From: Sphingobium sp.
Lineage (GTDB): Bacteria; Pseudomonadota; Alphaproteobacteria; Sphingomonadales; Sphingomonadaceae
NCBI GenBank assembly: GCA_035196065.1
Contig: CP136575.1
Coordinates: 587,001 to 651,000 of the forward strand
Direction: 5' to 3'
Length of the DNA: 64,000 nucleotides
The notes beneath the pieces were generated by a model. It worked only from the letters and a program-made list of their open reading frames with translations, had not been told where the DNA came from and ran no database searches. The position numbers and the translations under genes were made by a program. Shown here one piece after another: positions 25,683 to 33,841 of the stretch. The first letter of the stretch is position 1. Each line of letters opens with the position of its first letter.

Positions 25683-27529
25683 TTGAGGATCGCGCTTATC
25701 TGGTTGAACCGTCGATCGCAGATGCCATGGTTCCGATGCGAGATGGTATAAGGCTGGCGACCGACATATACCTTCCCGAAGGCAAAGGCCCTTTCCCTGT
25801 CCTTCTTGAACGAACCCCATATGGCAAGCGGCGCACTAACCGGGCAGACTGCACAGCCCAGGATCCGAAGATCCGCAGCAAACCGGAAATCGCAGCGCAA
25901 TTCGTAGCGGGCGGTTTTGCCTATGTGCTGCAGGACGGCCGTGGCCGTTACGCCTCCGAAGGCCGCTTTACCAAATATCTTTGCGAGGGCGAAGACGGTG
26001 AAGACTGCCTTGCATGGATCATGCGCCAGCCATGGTGCAATGGCGAGGTCGGAACGCTTGGCTTATCCTATGGCGCCCATGTGCAGGCCGCGCTCGCCTG
26101 CGGAAATCCCAAGGGTCTTGGCGCGATGTTTCTCGATTCCGGTGGCTTTTCAAGTGCCTATCACGGAGGTATCCGGCAGGGCGGCGCTTATGAATTAAAG
26201 CAACTTACATGGGCCTATAAACATGCGTTGATCTCTGCGACACACCGCGGCGACCGGGCTGCAATTGCATCCATTGCTGAACAGGATATCCGAGACTGGA
26301 TCCGCATACGCTGGCGCAAAGGCCTGTCCCCCATATCCGCTATGCCGGAATATGAAGCCTATATCCTCGAGCAATGGGACCGCAACGTTTTCGACCATTT
26401 CTGGAAACAGCGCGGGCTTTACAGCGCTGGATGGTATGATCGGTTTTCTGATGTACCCCAAGTCCATATGTCGAGCTGGTACGATCCTTATGCTCAGACC
26501 GCGATCGATAACTTCGCCGCTCTTTCACAGCTTAAAAAAAGCCCCGTTCGCTTGATCTTGGGGCCGTGGACCCATGGGCAACGGTCTGTCACCTATTCGG
26601 GCGACGTCGATTTCGGTTCGCTGGCGACACTCGATGGCAATCTGGCAGTTGATTATACAGTGTTGCGGCGTGATTGGTTCGACCATCATCTGCGCAGACG
26701 CGATGTCGCGGATCCTTTGCCCGACGCGGTAACTATTTTCCGGATGGGCGGCGGCTCGGGAAGAAGAAACGCTCAAGGCAGGATGGATCATGGCGGTTCA
26801 TGGATGCGCGCTTCGAGTTGGCCCTTGCCGGATACAGCCATCGAAACGCTTTATCTGGCTGGAGGCGGGCAGCTCTCTCATACGCCCGCGGCTGAAGGAG
26901 AAGCTGCGAACTGCCGTGTAAAGGCCGATCCTGCAAATCCCGTTCCGACAATCGGCGGCGCGGTAACTTCGGCAGAGCCAATCATGTTTGCCGGCGCATT
27001 CGACCAACGCGAAACCGAGGCATTGTTCGGCGCAACAATGCCGGGCCGTGCGCTTGCGGATCGTGACGATGTGGTGAGCTTCCGAACCGATCCCCTCACC
27101 GATGCGATGTGCGTTGCCGGCAATATCGAACTGCGTTTATTTGTCGAATGTGACACGCCAGATGCAGACATTGCGATCAAATTGGTCGACGAATATCCGC
27201 CAAATGACGATTATCCCCAAGGCTTTACGATGAACGTCGCCCATGGCATCTTGCGGTTACGGTTCCGAAACTCTTTCGAAAAGCCTGAGCCGATGGTAAC
27301 CGGAAAAATCTATGAAGTTGTCGTGCGATCATTTCCGACCTGTAACCTGTTCGCGGCTGGCCACCGTTTGCGTATCGACATTGCGGGCAGCAACTTCCCG
27401 CATTTCGACATCAATCCAAATTGTGACTGGTCAGATCCCGATGCGCAACCTTGCGTTGCAACCCTGCAAATCCATTGCACTGCGGATTTGCCATCCTGCG
27501 CAACCATTCCGTTTGTTTCTGTCCGGTAG
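25679..27529 (+). CDS. CocE/NonD-family hydrolase (peptidase S15-like)
   Basis: Protein of 616 aa. The alpha/beta-hydrolase half has AMVPMRDGIRLATDIYLPEG at the start, an oxyanion-type YVLQDGRGRY segment and the nucleophile Ser130 in GLSYGAHVQ. The C-terminal jelly-roll domain typical of the family covers about residues 380-610. No signal peptide is visible, so it is probably cytoplasmic. The family includes cocaine esterase, X-Pro dipeptidyl peptidase and cephalosporin/glutaryl acylases, all acting on ester or amide bonds. The translational coupling to the AbgT gene suggests it cleaves the imported compound. Confidence 0.85.
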   Translation: MIEDRAYLVEPSIADAMVPMRDGIRLATDIYLPEGKGPFPVLLERTPYGKRRTNRADCTAQDPKIRSKPEIAAQFVAGGFAYVLQDGRGRYASEGRFTKYLCEGEDGEDCLAWIMRQPWCNGEVGTLGLSYGAHVQAALACGNPKGLGAMFLDSGGFSSAYHGGIRQGGAYELKQLTWAYKHALISATHRGDRAAIASIAEQDIRDWIRIRWRKGLSPISAMPEYEAYILEQWDRNVFDHFWKQRGLYSAGWYDRFSDVPQVHMSSWYDPYAQTAIDNFAALSQLKKSPVRLILGPWTHGQRSVTYSGDVDFGSLATLDGNLAVDYTVLRRDWFDHHLRRRDVADPLPDAVTIFRMGGGSGRRNAQGRMDHGGSWMRASSWPLPDTAIETLYLAGGGQLSHTPAAEGEAANCRVKADPANPVPTIGGAVTSAEPIMFAGAFDQRETEALFGATMPGRALADRDDVVSFRTDPLTDAMCVAGNIELRLFVECDTPDADIAIKLVDEYPPNDDYPQGFTMNVAHGILRLRFRNSFEKPEPMVTGKIYEVVVRSFPTCNLFAAGHRLRIDIAGSNFPHFDINPNCDWSDPDAQPCVATLQIHCTADLPSCATIPFVSVR

Positions 27530-27535
27530 CCTGAC

Positions 27536-28468
27536 TTGAAGTTGCGCATCGGCTTTGGCGCGGGGCCCGAACAGCCAGACATCAGCATCCGGGCGTTGCG
27601 CGCTTTTGTCGAAGTCATGCACAGCGGTTCCGCGACTGCCGCTGCAAAGCAATTGCAAATGACACAGCCTGCAATCAGCCGCCTGATCGCGCAGGTTGAG
27701 GAGCGTTACGGATTCGAGCTGTTTTTTCGTGAAAAAGGCAGACTTGTCGCCACCGAAGACGGAAAGCGCTTTCTTTCTGAAGTTGAGTTGGCGCTATCCA
27801 ATATGGAGCGGCTCCATAATATCGCCCGCGACATATCAGGGCTAACGGCGGGCTCGATCCGCGTGGTCGCGCCGCCAAGCTTCTCTGAAGCGATCCTGCC
27901 TGACATCGTCGCCGCTTTTCTCGAACGCCATCCGGGAGTTGAATTCAGCATAGACTCGCGCAGCGCCGAAACAGCACGATCAATGATAGCGATGCGTTAT
28001 GCCGATTGCGGCTTTGTGAAGATGCCGGTCGATGAAAAAGACCTCGCGACCGATGTCATGATGACCAACAACTCTGTCTGCGTGATGCACCGGGACCATC
28101 CGCTTGCTGGCCTCGATTCCATTTCTCCGGCTGAAATCCTTGACGCGCCGTTGATCCTGCTCGGCGCAGGCCGGCGCTGGCGCAGCCAGGTCGATCAGGC
28201 CTTTGCCGAATATGGCCGGCGGCCCAGCGTGTCGATAGAAACGCATACTCATGGATCTGCCTGCGCGCTCGCGTTCAAGCAGATAGGTATGGCCATTCTC
28301 AATGAACGGCTGGCAAAGCCTTATCTGCGGGGTCCGCTGGTCGCGCGCCCATTTCAACCGCACATCGTCCACCGCTATGCTTTTGCCACATCAAATCTTT
28401 CACCACCTTCGCGCCTGACCCTAGCCTTTAAGGAAGTTGCCGCGGACTATTTCCGCAATGCCCCCTGA
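27536..28468 (+). CDS. LysR-family transcriptional regulator
   Basis: Protein of 310 aa with a TTG start. The N-terminal winged helix-turn-helix is clear (ISIRALRAFVEVMHSGSATAAAKQLQMTQPAISRLIAQVEE), and the effector domain follows (GSIRVVAPPSFSEAILPDIVAAFLERHPGVEF). It is 6 bp after the hydrolase gene, so it is part of the same transcript. It presumably controls the TonB-AbgT-hydrolase operon in response to the substrate. The stop codon TGA directly abuts the IS6 copy B end, so the last residues could be altered, but the length is normal. Confidence 0.85.
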   Translation: MKLRIGFGAGPEQPDISIRALRAFVEVMHSGSATAAAKQLQMTQPAISRLIAQVEERYGFELFFREKGRLVATEDGKRFLSEVELALSNMERLHNIARDISGLTAGSIRVVAPPSFSEAILPDIVAAFLERHPGVEFSIDSRSAETARSMIAMRYADCGFVKMPVDEKDLATDVMMTNNSVCVMHRDHPLAGLDSISPAEILDAPLILLGAGRRWRSQVDQAFAEYGRRPSVSIETHTHGSACALAFKQIGMAILNERLAKPYLRGPLVARPFQPHIVHRYAFATSNLSPPSRLTLAFKEVAADYFRNAP

Positions 28469-29311
28469 GGTGCTGTCAGTCTAACGCTAACTGGTCTCCA
28501 CTGAACAAGGGCAGGGCAGGTGGCCGCTGCACCTCAGGCAGCGAGAGAATGCCACTCAGCCAAGGCGGCTGAGCGATGGAGCTTGTAGGTCTTTCGGTCA
28601 ACGAGGTGGCGGTCTGAGGCGAAGTGGTTGTGCAGTGAGGCGTGGACGGAGGCGAACTTCTGTAGCGACTTCATCTGCCGAAATCTGAGCATCGCACGCT
28701 CTCGTCGCCTGAAGGGGAGGTGGCTGTTCTCAACCCTGTTGTTGGCCCAGCGGCCGATCTCCTGCTTCTCCCGATTGCCTAACTCGTCCATCGCTGCGCC
28801 GTAGGACCGCAGGCCGTCGGTGGTAATTGTCTCGACGCAACCGTGCCGCTTCAGCGCCTTCTTTATGAATGCCAGTGCAGCTTTCTTATCTCTGGTCTTT
28901 GTGACGTAACTCTCGAGGATCTCACCTTCCTGGTCGACCGCGCGCCACAGGTAGTGCATCTCTCCGCCAATCTTCACGTACATCTCGTCGAGGTGCCAGT
29001 TCCAGTGGCGAAAGCCCTTCATTCGTGAGACCCGCTGCCGGCGGATATCGGCAGCGAACATCGGGCCAAAGCGGTTCCACCAGAAGCGCACCGTCTCATG
29101 GCAGATGTCTATTCCCCGCTCGAACAGCAGGTCCTCGACGTTCCGCAGCGACAGCGGAAACCGGACGTACATCATCACCACGAGGCGGATCACTTCGGGC
29201 GATGAGTTGAAATAGCGGAAGGCATTGGCGGGCCTCTTCGGTCTCGGCATTCTGCGCAGCTAGCGACCCTCGACCCCTGCGCCTAGCCGATGCATTTGCT
29301 CTGACAGGGCC
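28469..29311 (-). mobile_element. IS6-family insertion sequence, copy B (complete)
   Basis: An 843-bp element with ends GGTGCTGTCAG and (complement) GGCCCTGTCAG. It encodes one transposase. Flanks CCCCCTGA and CAAAAACA do not match, so no target duplication. It forms the left border of the sulfide module; a truncated copy in opposite orientation forms the right border. Confidence 0.85.
28534..29250 (-). CDS. IS6-family DDE transposase, copy B
   Basis: Protein of 238 aa with all DDE landmarks (WHLDEMYVK, TITTDGLRSYGAAM, NRVENSHLPFRRRERAM). It is a distinct relative of copy A, with many substitutions across the protein, for instance KIGGEMHYLWRAVDQEG against KLNGEMVYLWRAVDHEG. Two IS6 lineages therefore coexist in this window. 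It looks intact. Confidence 0.9.
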   Translation of the reverse strand: MPRPKRPANAFRYFNSSPEVIRLVVMMYVRFPLSLRNVEDLLFERGIDICHETVRFWWNRFGPMFAADIRRQRVSRMKGFRHWNWHLDEMYVKIGGEMHYLWRAVDQEGEILESYVTKTRDKKAALAFIKKALKRHGCVETITTDGLRSYGAAMDELGNREKQEIGRWANNRVENSHLPFRRRERAMLRFRQMKSLQKFASVHASLHNHFASDRHLVDRKTYKLHRSAALAEWHSLAA

Positions 29312-29327
29312 CAAAAACATTAGCCTG

Positions 29328-29726
29328 CTAAATGATGCGCGCGAATCCTGCCGCGCTACGCGCTGGGGTTGAACGTACCTCAGGCTTATTCACTTGCAGG
29401 GCGGTATTCAACATTTGCTCCACATCACCTTCGTCTCCGAGGATTGCTTCCATGCTGCGAACGCATAAGCGGACTTTATCATTCGCTAAGTCATACCAGA
29501 TTTGCTTTGAAGCGCGCCGCGTTTTTACGAGGTCGTTGCGGCGCAGTTCCGCAAGTTGCTGGCTAAGCGCAGGTTGGCCGATGCCAGTTGCGGTATCTAT
29601 TTCGCTAACAGTGCGTTCACCGCGCAAAAGGGAAGATAAGATCATGAGCCGCTGCGGCTGCGCATAGACTTTTAGCTTGTCCGCCGCTTTTACGGCGCGA
29701 TCCCGACTTTCAAAAAGCGAAGTCAT
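29328..29726 (-). CDS. ArsR-family regulator of the sulfide module
   Basis: Protein of 132 aa; the chosen start (MTSLFESRDR) overlaps the peroxiredoxin gene by ATGA. The winged helix is visible (YAQPQRLMILSSLLRGERTVSEIDTATGIGQPALSQQLAELRRNDLVKTRRASKQIWYDLA). The context matches the persulfide sensors BigR/SqrR, which use two cysteines. Here only one cysteine is present (VRLCVRSM) and the first position is Leu (SSLLRGE). Either it senses by another route or the usual pair is not used. It is the second gene of an operon transcribed away from the persulfide dioxygenase and probably binds the two inverted repeats at 30420 and 35682. Confidence 0.85.
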   Translation of the reverse strand: MTSLFESRDRAVKAADKLKVYAQPQRLMILSSLLRGERTVSEIDTATGIGQPALSQQLAELRRNDLVKTRRASKQIWYDLANDKVRLCVRSMEAILGDEGDVEQMLNTALQVNKPEVRSTPARSAAGFARII

Positions 29727-30355
29727 TTCGCATCTGCCAAATGACAAAACCAATCATCATCAACTCCGATTTCGGCGCTGTTTATAATTGGTAGTGCCAG
29801 CAATCTATCCCCAGGCTGCCATCCCTCTGGAGCGAGGGCAATGTTGCCCTCAGTAGCTTTCAATGCGCGAAGAAGGCGCAGCATTTCGCTGACCGAGCGC
29901 CCAACATTATGTGGATAAGTGGTGATCGCACGAATTACTCCCTCTGGGTCGATAAAATAGGTTGAGCGAACCGCTGCGCTATCAACTGCGGTATCGTCAA
30001 TCATGCCATATGCGCGACCAATTGCCATGGATGGATCTTCGATGATTGGGAACGGAACATGAATCCCAAATTTGCGTTTAATCGCATTCACCCACGCAAT
30101 GTGCGAATGGATACTGTCCACGGACAGTCCGAGCAATGCACAGCCAGCTGCTTCAAACTCGGCGGCCGATTTCGCGAGGGCAATGAATTCCGTCGTACAC
30201 ACTGGCGTAAAGTCGGCAGGGTGCGAAAAGAAGATGAGCCATTGGCCCCGATATTCCGATAGGCTCCGTTCCCCGAGTGTGGTTCGCGCACGAAAGTTCG
30301 GCGCTGTTTCGCCAATCCTAATTGGCTGTGAGGGAACTGCTGGCGTGTCGTTCAT
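29723..30355 (-). CDS. 1-Cys peroxiredoxin (Prx6 type)
   Basis: Protein of 210 aa with the AhpC/Prx6 core: FFSHPADFTPVCTTEF carries the peroxidatic Cys, and the C-terminal 1-Cys Prx domain is present (NVGRSVSEMLRLLRAL). A further Cys lies in the tail (DDDWFCHL), besides one at GCALLGL. It is the first gene of the minus-strand operon with the ArsR gene and is divergent from the persulfide dioxygenase. A second, different copy lies at 35767 in the same module. In sulfide biology such proteins can reduce peroxides and, in some reports, persulfides; a role in polysulfide stress is inferred from context. Confidence 0.85.
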   Translation of the reverse strand: MNDTPAVPSQPIRIGETAPNFRARTTLGERSLSEYRGQWLIFFSHPADFTPVCTTEFIALAKSAAEFEAAGCALLGLSVDSIHSHIAWVNAIKRKFGIHVPFPIIEDPSMAIGRAYGMIDDTAVDSAAVRSTYFIDPEGVIRAITTYPHNVGRSVSEMLRLLRALKATEGNIALAPEGWQPGDRLLALPIINSAEIGVDDDWFCHLADAK

Positions 30356-30398
30356 TTCTTCATCCTGTTAATCTGTCGGCGCTGCCACGAGACTCCTA

Positions 30399-30437
30399 TT
30401 GACGCAACATTGATAATTGATTACACAATTTATGTAA
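30399..30437 (+). promoter_or_regulatory. Promoter and ArsR-type operator before the persulfide dioxygenase
   Basis: TTGACG (30399-30404), 17-bp spacer and TACACA (30422-30427) form a plausible sigma-70 promoter. The inverted repeat TTACA-N7-TGTAA (30421-30437) covers its -10 box. The same repeat lies upstream of the second peroxiredoxin. Confidence 0.6.
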
Positions 30438-30460
30438 ATATGAATTTATAGGAGTTTCCC

Positions 30461-31378
30461 ATGCCCGACTCAGCGTTAGAAAATGCCATCGCGCAGGTGA
30501 GCGATGCCCAAAAGGGTGTTCCGATAATTCGCGCCTTTTTCGACAAACCGACTTTCACGGTCAGCTATGTGGTCCATGATCCCGAGACCAAGCAGGCTGC
30601 GATCGTTGATAGCGTGCTTGATTTTGACCCTGCTTCAGGCCGGACCTCGTTCGCGTCGGCGGATGCAATTATCGCATATGTTGCACAGCAGGGCTTGGCC
30701 GTTGATTGGCTACTCGAAACCCATGCGCATGCCGATCACCTTTCGGCAGCACCATATCTGCAACAGAAGATCGGCGGCAAAATCGCAATCGGTGAACATA
30801 TCGTCACCGTCCAGAATGTGTTCGGAAAGCTGTTTAACGCTGGCACTGATTTTCAACGTGATGGGTCCGACTTTGACCGGCTGTTTGCCGATGGCGACCA
30901 CTTCCAAATTGGGAAGCTGGACGTAACCGTTCTACATGTCCCCGGTCATACGCCTGCGGACATTGCCTATGTCATTGGTGATGCCGTGTTCACAGGCGAC
31001 ACAATGTTCATGCCCGATTACGGCACGGCACGCGCCGATTTTCCCGGCGGGAACGCGCGGCAATTGTTCCAGTCGTTGCGCCGGATATTGTCACTGCCTG
31101 CCACGACGCGCCTCTTCATGTGCCACGACTATCTGCCTGCTGGCCGCACTGAATATGCATGGGAAACCACTGTGGAGGCAGAGCGAAAAGGCAATGTCCA
31201 TGCCCATGACGGCATAACCGAGGATGAATTTGTCGCGATGCGTGAGGCGCGCGATGCGACGCTGGATATGCCGCGCCTGATTTTGCCGTCGGTGCAAGTG
31301 AATATGCGTGCAGGGCATATGCCCGCAGCGGACGACAATGGCATCACCTACCTCAAAATCCCGGTCAACGCCGTATGA
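30461..31378 (+). CDS. Persulfide dioxygenase (ETHE1/Blh-like metallo-beta-lactamase fold)
   Basis: Protein of 305 aa with a TAGGAG ribosome site. The metal motif THAHADH is at residues 87-93, HVPGHT follows at about 165, GDTMF at about 185 and CHDY near 225. The family oxidises glutathione persulfide to sulfite and glutathione. Many relatives carry an N-terminal DUF442 sulfurtransferase domain (the Blh type). It is absent here; instead that domain is fused to the SQR encoded three genes downstream. It is first in an operon with the sulfur transporter genes (ATGA overlap), SQR and SulP permease. Confidence 0.88.
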   Translation: MPDSALENAIAQVSDAQKGVPIIRAFFDKPTFTVSYVVHDPETKQAAIVDSVLDFDPASGRTSFASADAIIAYVAQQGLAVDWLLETHAHADHLSAAPYLQQKIGGKIAIGEHIVTVQNVFGKLFNAGTDFQRDGSDFDRLFADGDHFQIGKLDVTVLHVPGHTPADIAYVIGDAVFTGDTMFMPDYGTARADFPGGNARQLFQSLRRILSLPATTRLFMCHDYLPAGRTEYAWETTVEAERKGNVHAHDGITEDEFVAMREARDATLDMPRLILPSVQVNMRAGHMPAADDNGITYLKIPVNAV

Positions 31379-31815
31379 TACCGGCTTTTCCCAACGCCAT
31401 GCCTGTTGAAGGCTTTATGGGCGGCTTGCTGATTGGGCTTGCGGCCGCGATCATGCTGCTCGGCCTTGGCCGGATCGCCGGCGTCAGCGGAATGGCGGCG
31501 CGGGCAACGGGCATCGCGGATACCGGAGCGCCACGAAATGTCGCAATCGCATTTGTCGTCGGCCTTCCGCTTGGCGCGCTTTTCATTGCAACGGTATTTG
31601 GTGCGGTGACAGTCAGCTTTCCAGCATCAATCTGGCCGCTAATCATTGGTGGCTTACTCGTTGGTTATGGCACACGGCTCGGCTCGGGCTGCACCAGTGG
31701 CCATGGCGTATGCGGGCTATCGCGCCTTTCACCGCGATCCATGCTGGCAACCGGCATGTTCATGGCAAGCGGGTTTGTGACCGTAGGGTTTCTTCGCGCT
31801 GGAGGTTTGCTATGA
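31375..31815 (+). CDS. YeeE/YedE-family sulfur transporter, first half
   Basis: Protein of 146 aa with four hydrophobic helices. It carries the diagnostic motif [12 protein letters not shown] near residue 105, where the conserved Cys of thiosulfate/sulfide carriers lies. The protein is half the size of the single-chain YeeE; the second half is the next gene. It overlaps the dioxygenase gene and the next gene by 4 bp each. The role is to move a reduced sulfur species across the inner membrane; direction is not evident. Confidence 0.85.
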   Translation: MIPAFPNAMPVEGFMGGLLIGLAAAIMLLGLGRIAGVSGMAARATGIADTGAPRNVAIAFVVGLPLGALFIATVFGAVTVSFPASIWPLIIGGLLVGYGTRLGSGCTSGHGVCGLSRLSPRSMLATGMFMASGFVTVGFLRAGGLL

Positions 31816-32252
31816 CCCGGGCGCTGATCGCATTGCTCTCTGGACTGTTGTTCGGGGCCGGTCTTGCGTATTCGGGCATGTCAGACCCTGCCCGGGTTCA
31901 GGCGTTTCTGGACCTGTTTGGCCAATGGGATCCGACGCTCGCTTTCGTTATGGGTGGCGCGATGCTGCCAATGGCAGGGGCTTGGGTCATTAGATCGCGA
32001 CTGTCTGCGCCGCTTGCCGCGCCAACGTTCGATTTACCAGGCACGACCAAGCTGGATCGCCCGCTCGCCATTGGGGCCATATTGTTTGGAATGGGTTGGG
32101 GCATTGCCGGCCTTTGCCCCGGGCCTGCGCTTGCTGACTTGGCGATTGCGCCGGGCGATGTCGCGCCATTTGTCGTTGCGATGTTTGTCGGCATGGCCGC
32201 GCAACGCTTCATACTTTTTACATCCCAAAAACCAAAACAGGCGGGGGCCTAA
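31812..32252 (+). CDS. YeeE/YedE-family sulfur transporter, second half
   Basis: Protein of 146 aa. The chosen ATG ([15 protein letters not shown]) overlaps the preceding gene by 4 bp; the longer open frame begins with an Arg-rich stretch that is not membrane-like. Four helices are visible, with the motif [11 protein letters not shown] near residue 105, the counterpart of GCTSGHG in the partner. The split two-gene arrangement (often called pmpA-pmpB) is common next to blh/PDO genes. Confidence 0.85.
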   Translation: MTRALIALLSGLLFGAGLAYSGMSDPARVQAFLDLFGQWDPTLAFVMGGAMLPMAGAWVIRSRLSAPLAAPTFDLPGTTKLDRPLAIGAILFGMGWGIAGLCPGPALADLAIAPGDVAPFVVAMFVGMAAQRFILFTSQKPKQAGA

Positions 32253-33836
32253 ATGACCTTCAAATCCATAACGCCAGGCTTTTCTGTCTCGGGGCAACTG
32301 ACGGCAGAAGATGTGCATCACGCCGCCGCGCAGGGCTTCAAATCGGTTATCTGCAACCGGCCGGATGGCGAAGAGGCGGGGCAACCATCCGCCGCCGCTA
32401 TCCAGAAAGAAGCGGAAGCGCTTGGTCTGTCATTCACTTATATTCCAGCCGTGTCAGGCGCAGTGACGGACGATGATGCGGCCAAGATGAAAGCGGCTCT
32501 TGCCGATATGCCATCCCCCATTCTTGCCTATTGCCGTTCCGGCGCGCGCTCCAGTAAGCTTTGGGAAATAGCGACAAAAGGTCAGAATGAAGCGCCATTC
32601 TCCGTCAAAATCTATGATGTGGTTATCGTGGGCGGCGGCAGCGCAGGCATTGCGACTGCCTCCAGCCTCCTCAAACGCAACCGGCAGCTGTCGATTGCCG
32701 TAATCGAACCTTCAGAAGACCATTATTATCAGCCCGGCTGGACTATGGTTGGGGCTGGTGTTTTCTCGGCTGGATTCACCAAGCGCACCGAAAAATCGGT
32801 CATGCCCAAAGCGGTTGACTGGATCAAAAAGGCAGCCTCTGGATTTGCGCCTGAGGACAACAAAGTGCTGCTCGCCGATGGAAGTTCGGTTGCCTATCGC
32901 GTGCTGGTGGCATGCCCCGGCATTAAGCTGGATTGGGAGGCTATCGACGGCTTGACCGAAACACTCGGTCAAAATGGCGTAACGTCCAACTATCGTTACG
33001 ACCTTGCCCCTTATACCAACCGCCTTGTGAAGGATTTCAAGCAAGGCCGCGCGCTGTTCACGCAGCCGCCAATGCCGATTAAATGTGCAGGCGCGCCGCA
33101 AAAATCAATGTATCTATCATGCAGTGCGTGGGAACGTGCCGGGGTGTTAAAAGACATTGATGTGCAATTCCATAACAGCGGCGCAGTGCTGTTCGGGGTT
33201 GCCGCCTATGTGCCCGCACTGATGGAATATATCGAACGCTATGACGCGCACTTAAATTTTGAATCGAAGCTGGTTGCGATCGATGGCCCTGCCAAAATTG
33301 CGACATTTGAACAGAAACGCGGCGACATCGTCACGCGGGTCGAAGAAAAGTTCGACATGATCCATGTCGTCCCGCCGCAAGTCGCGCCAGATTTTGTGCG
33401 CAACAGTCCGCTGGCTGCCGCAAGTGGTTTCATTGAGGTCAATGAAGCGACATTGCAGCATGTGCGCTATCCTAATGTCTTTGCATTGGGCGATGCCTGC
33501 TCGGCGTCAAACGCCAAGACCATGGCGGCAGCGCGCAAGCAAGCGCCTGTGGTCGCGGTGAACGTATTGGCTGCTCTTGAGGGCAAACCGCCTGTCGCCG
33601 ATTATGACGGCTATGGCAGCTGTCCTCTGACCGTTGAACGCGGCAAGATCGTGCTTGCAGAGTTCGGCTATGGCGGCAAGTTGCTGCCAAGCTTTCCCAA
33701 TTGGCTGATTGACGGCACGCGTCCATCGCGCCTGTCATGGCTGTTAAAGGACACCATCCTTCCGCCAATTTACTGGCACGGTATGCTCAAAGGGCATGAG
33801 TGGATGGTCAAACCCCACAAGATCGGCGCGGCATAA
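32253..33836 (+). CDS. Fusion: DUF442 sulfurtransferase-like domain + sulfide:quinone oxidoreductase (SQOR type)
   Basis: Protein of 527 aa, starting right after the preceding stop. Residues 1-110 form a DUF442 domain with the phosphatase/rhodanese-like loop YCRSGARS and catalytic Cys94. Residues 118-527 are a flavoprotein starting with VVIVGGGSAG (127-132). Its closest recognisable pattern is the mitochondrial SQOR: PIKCAGAPQK with Cys278, NVFALGDACS with Cys416, and YDGYGSCPL. The two SQOR redox cysteines are therefore kept. The fusion suggests that the sulfane sulfur made by SQR is handed directly to the DUF442 cysteine. SQR feeds electrons to quinone, which the downstream cytochrome bd genes can re-oxidise. 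Confidence 0.85.
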   Translation: MTFKSITPGFSVSGQLTAEDVHHAAAQGFKSVICNRPDGEEAGQPSAAAIQKEAEALGLSFTYIPAVSGAVTDDDAAKMKAALADMPSPILAYCRSGARSSKLWEIATKGQNEAPFSVKIYDVVIVGGGSAGIATASSLLKRNRQLSIAVIEPSEDHYYQPGWTMVGAGVFSAGFTKRTEKSVMPKAVDWIKKAASGFAPEDNKVLLADGSSVAYRVLVACPGIKLDWEAIDGLTETLGQNGVTSNYRYDLAPYTNRLVKDFKQGRALFTQPPMPIKCAGAPQKSMYLSCSAWERAGVLKDIDVQFHNSGAVLFGVAAYVPALMEYIERYDAHLNFESKLVAIDGPAKIATFEQKRGDIVTRVEEKFDMIHVVPPQVAPDFVRNSPLAAASGFIEVNEATLQHVRYPNVFALGDACSASNAKTMAAARKQAPVVAVNVLAALEGKPPVADYDGYGSCPLTVERGKIVLAEFGYGGKLLPSFPNWLIDGTRPSRLSWLLKDTILPPIYWHGMLKGHEWMVKPHKIGAA

Positions 33837-33841
33837 CGGCT

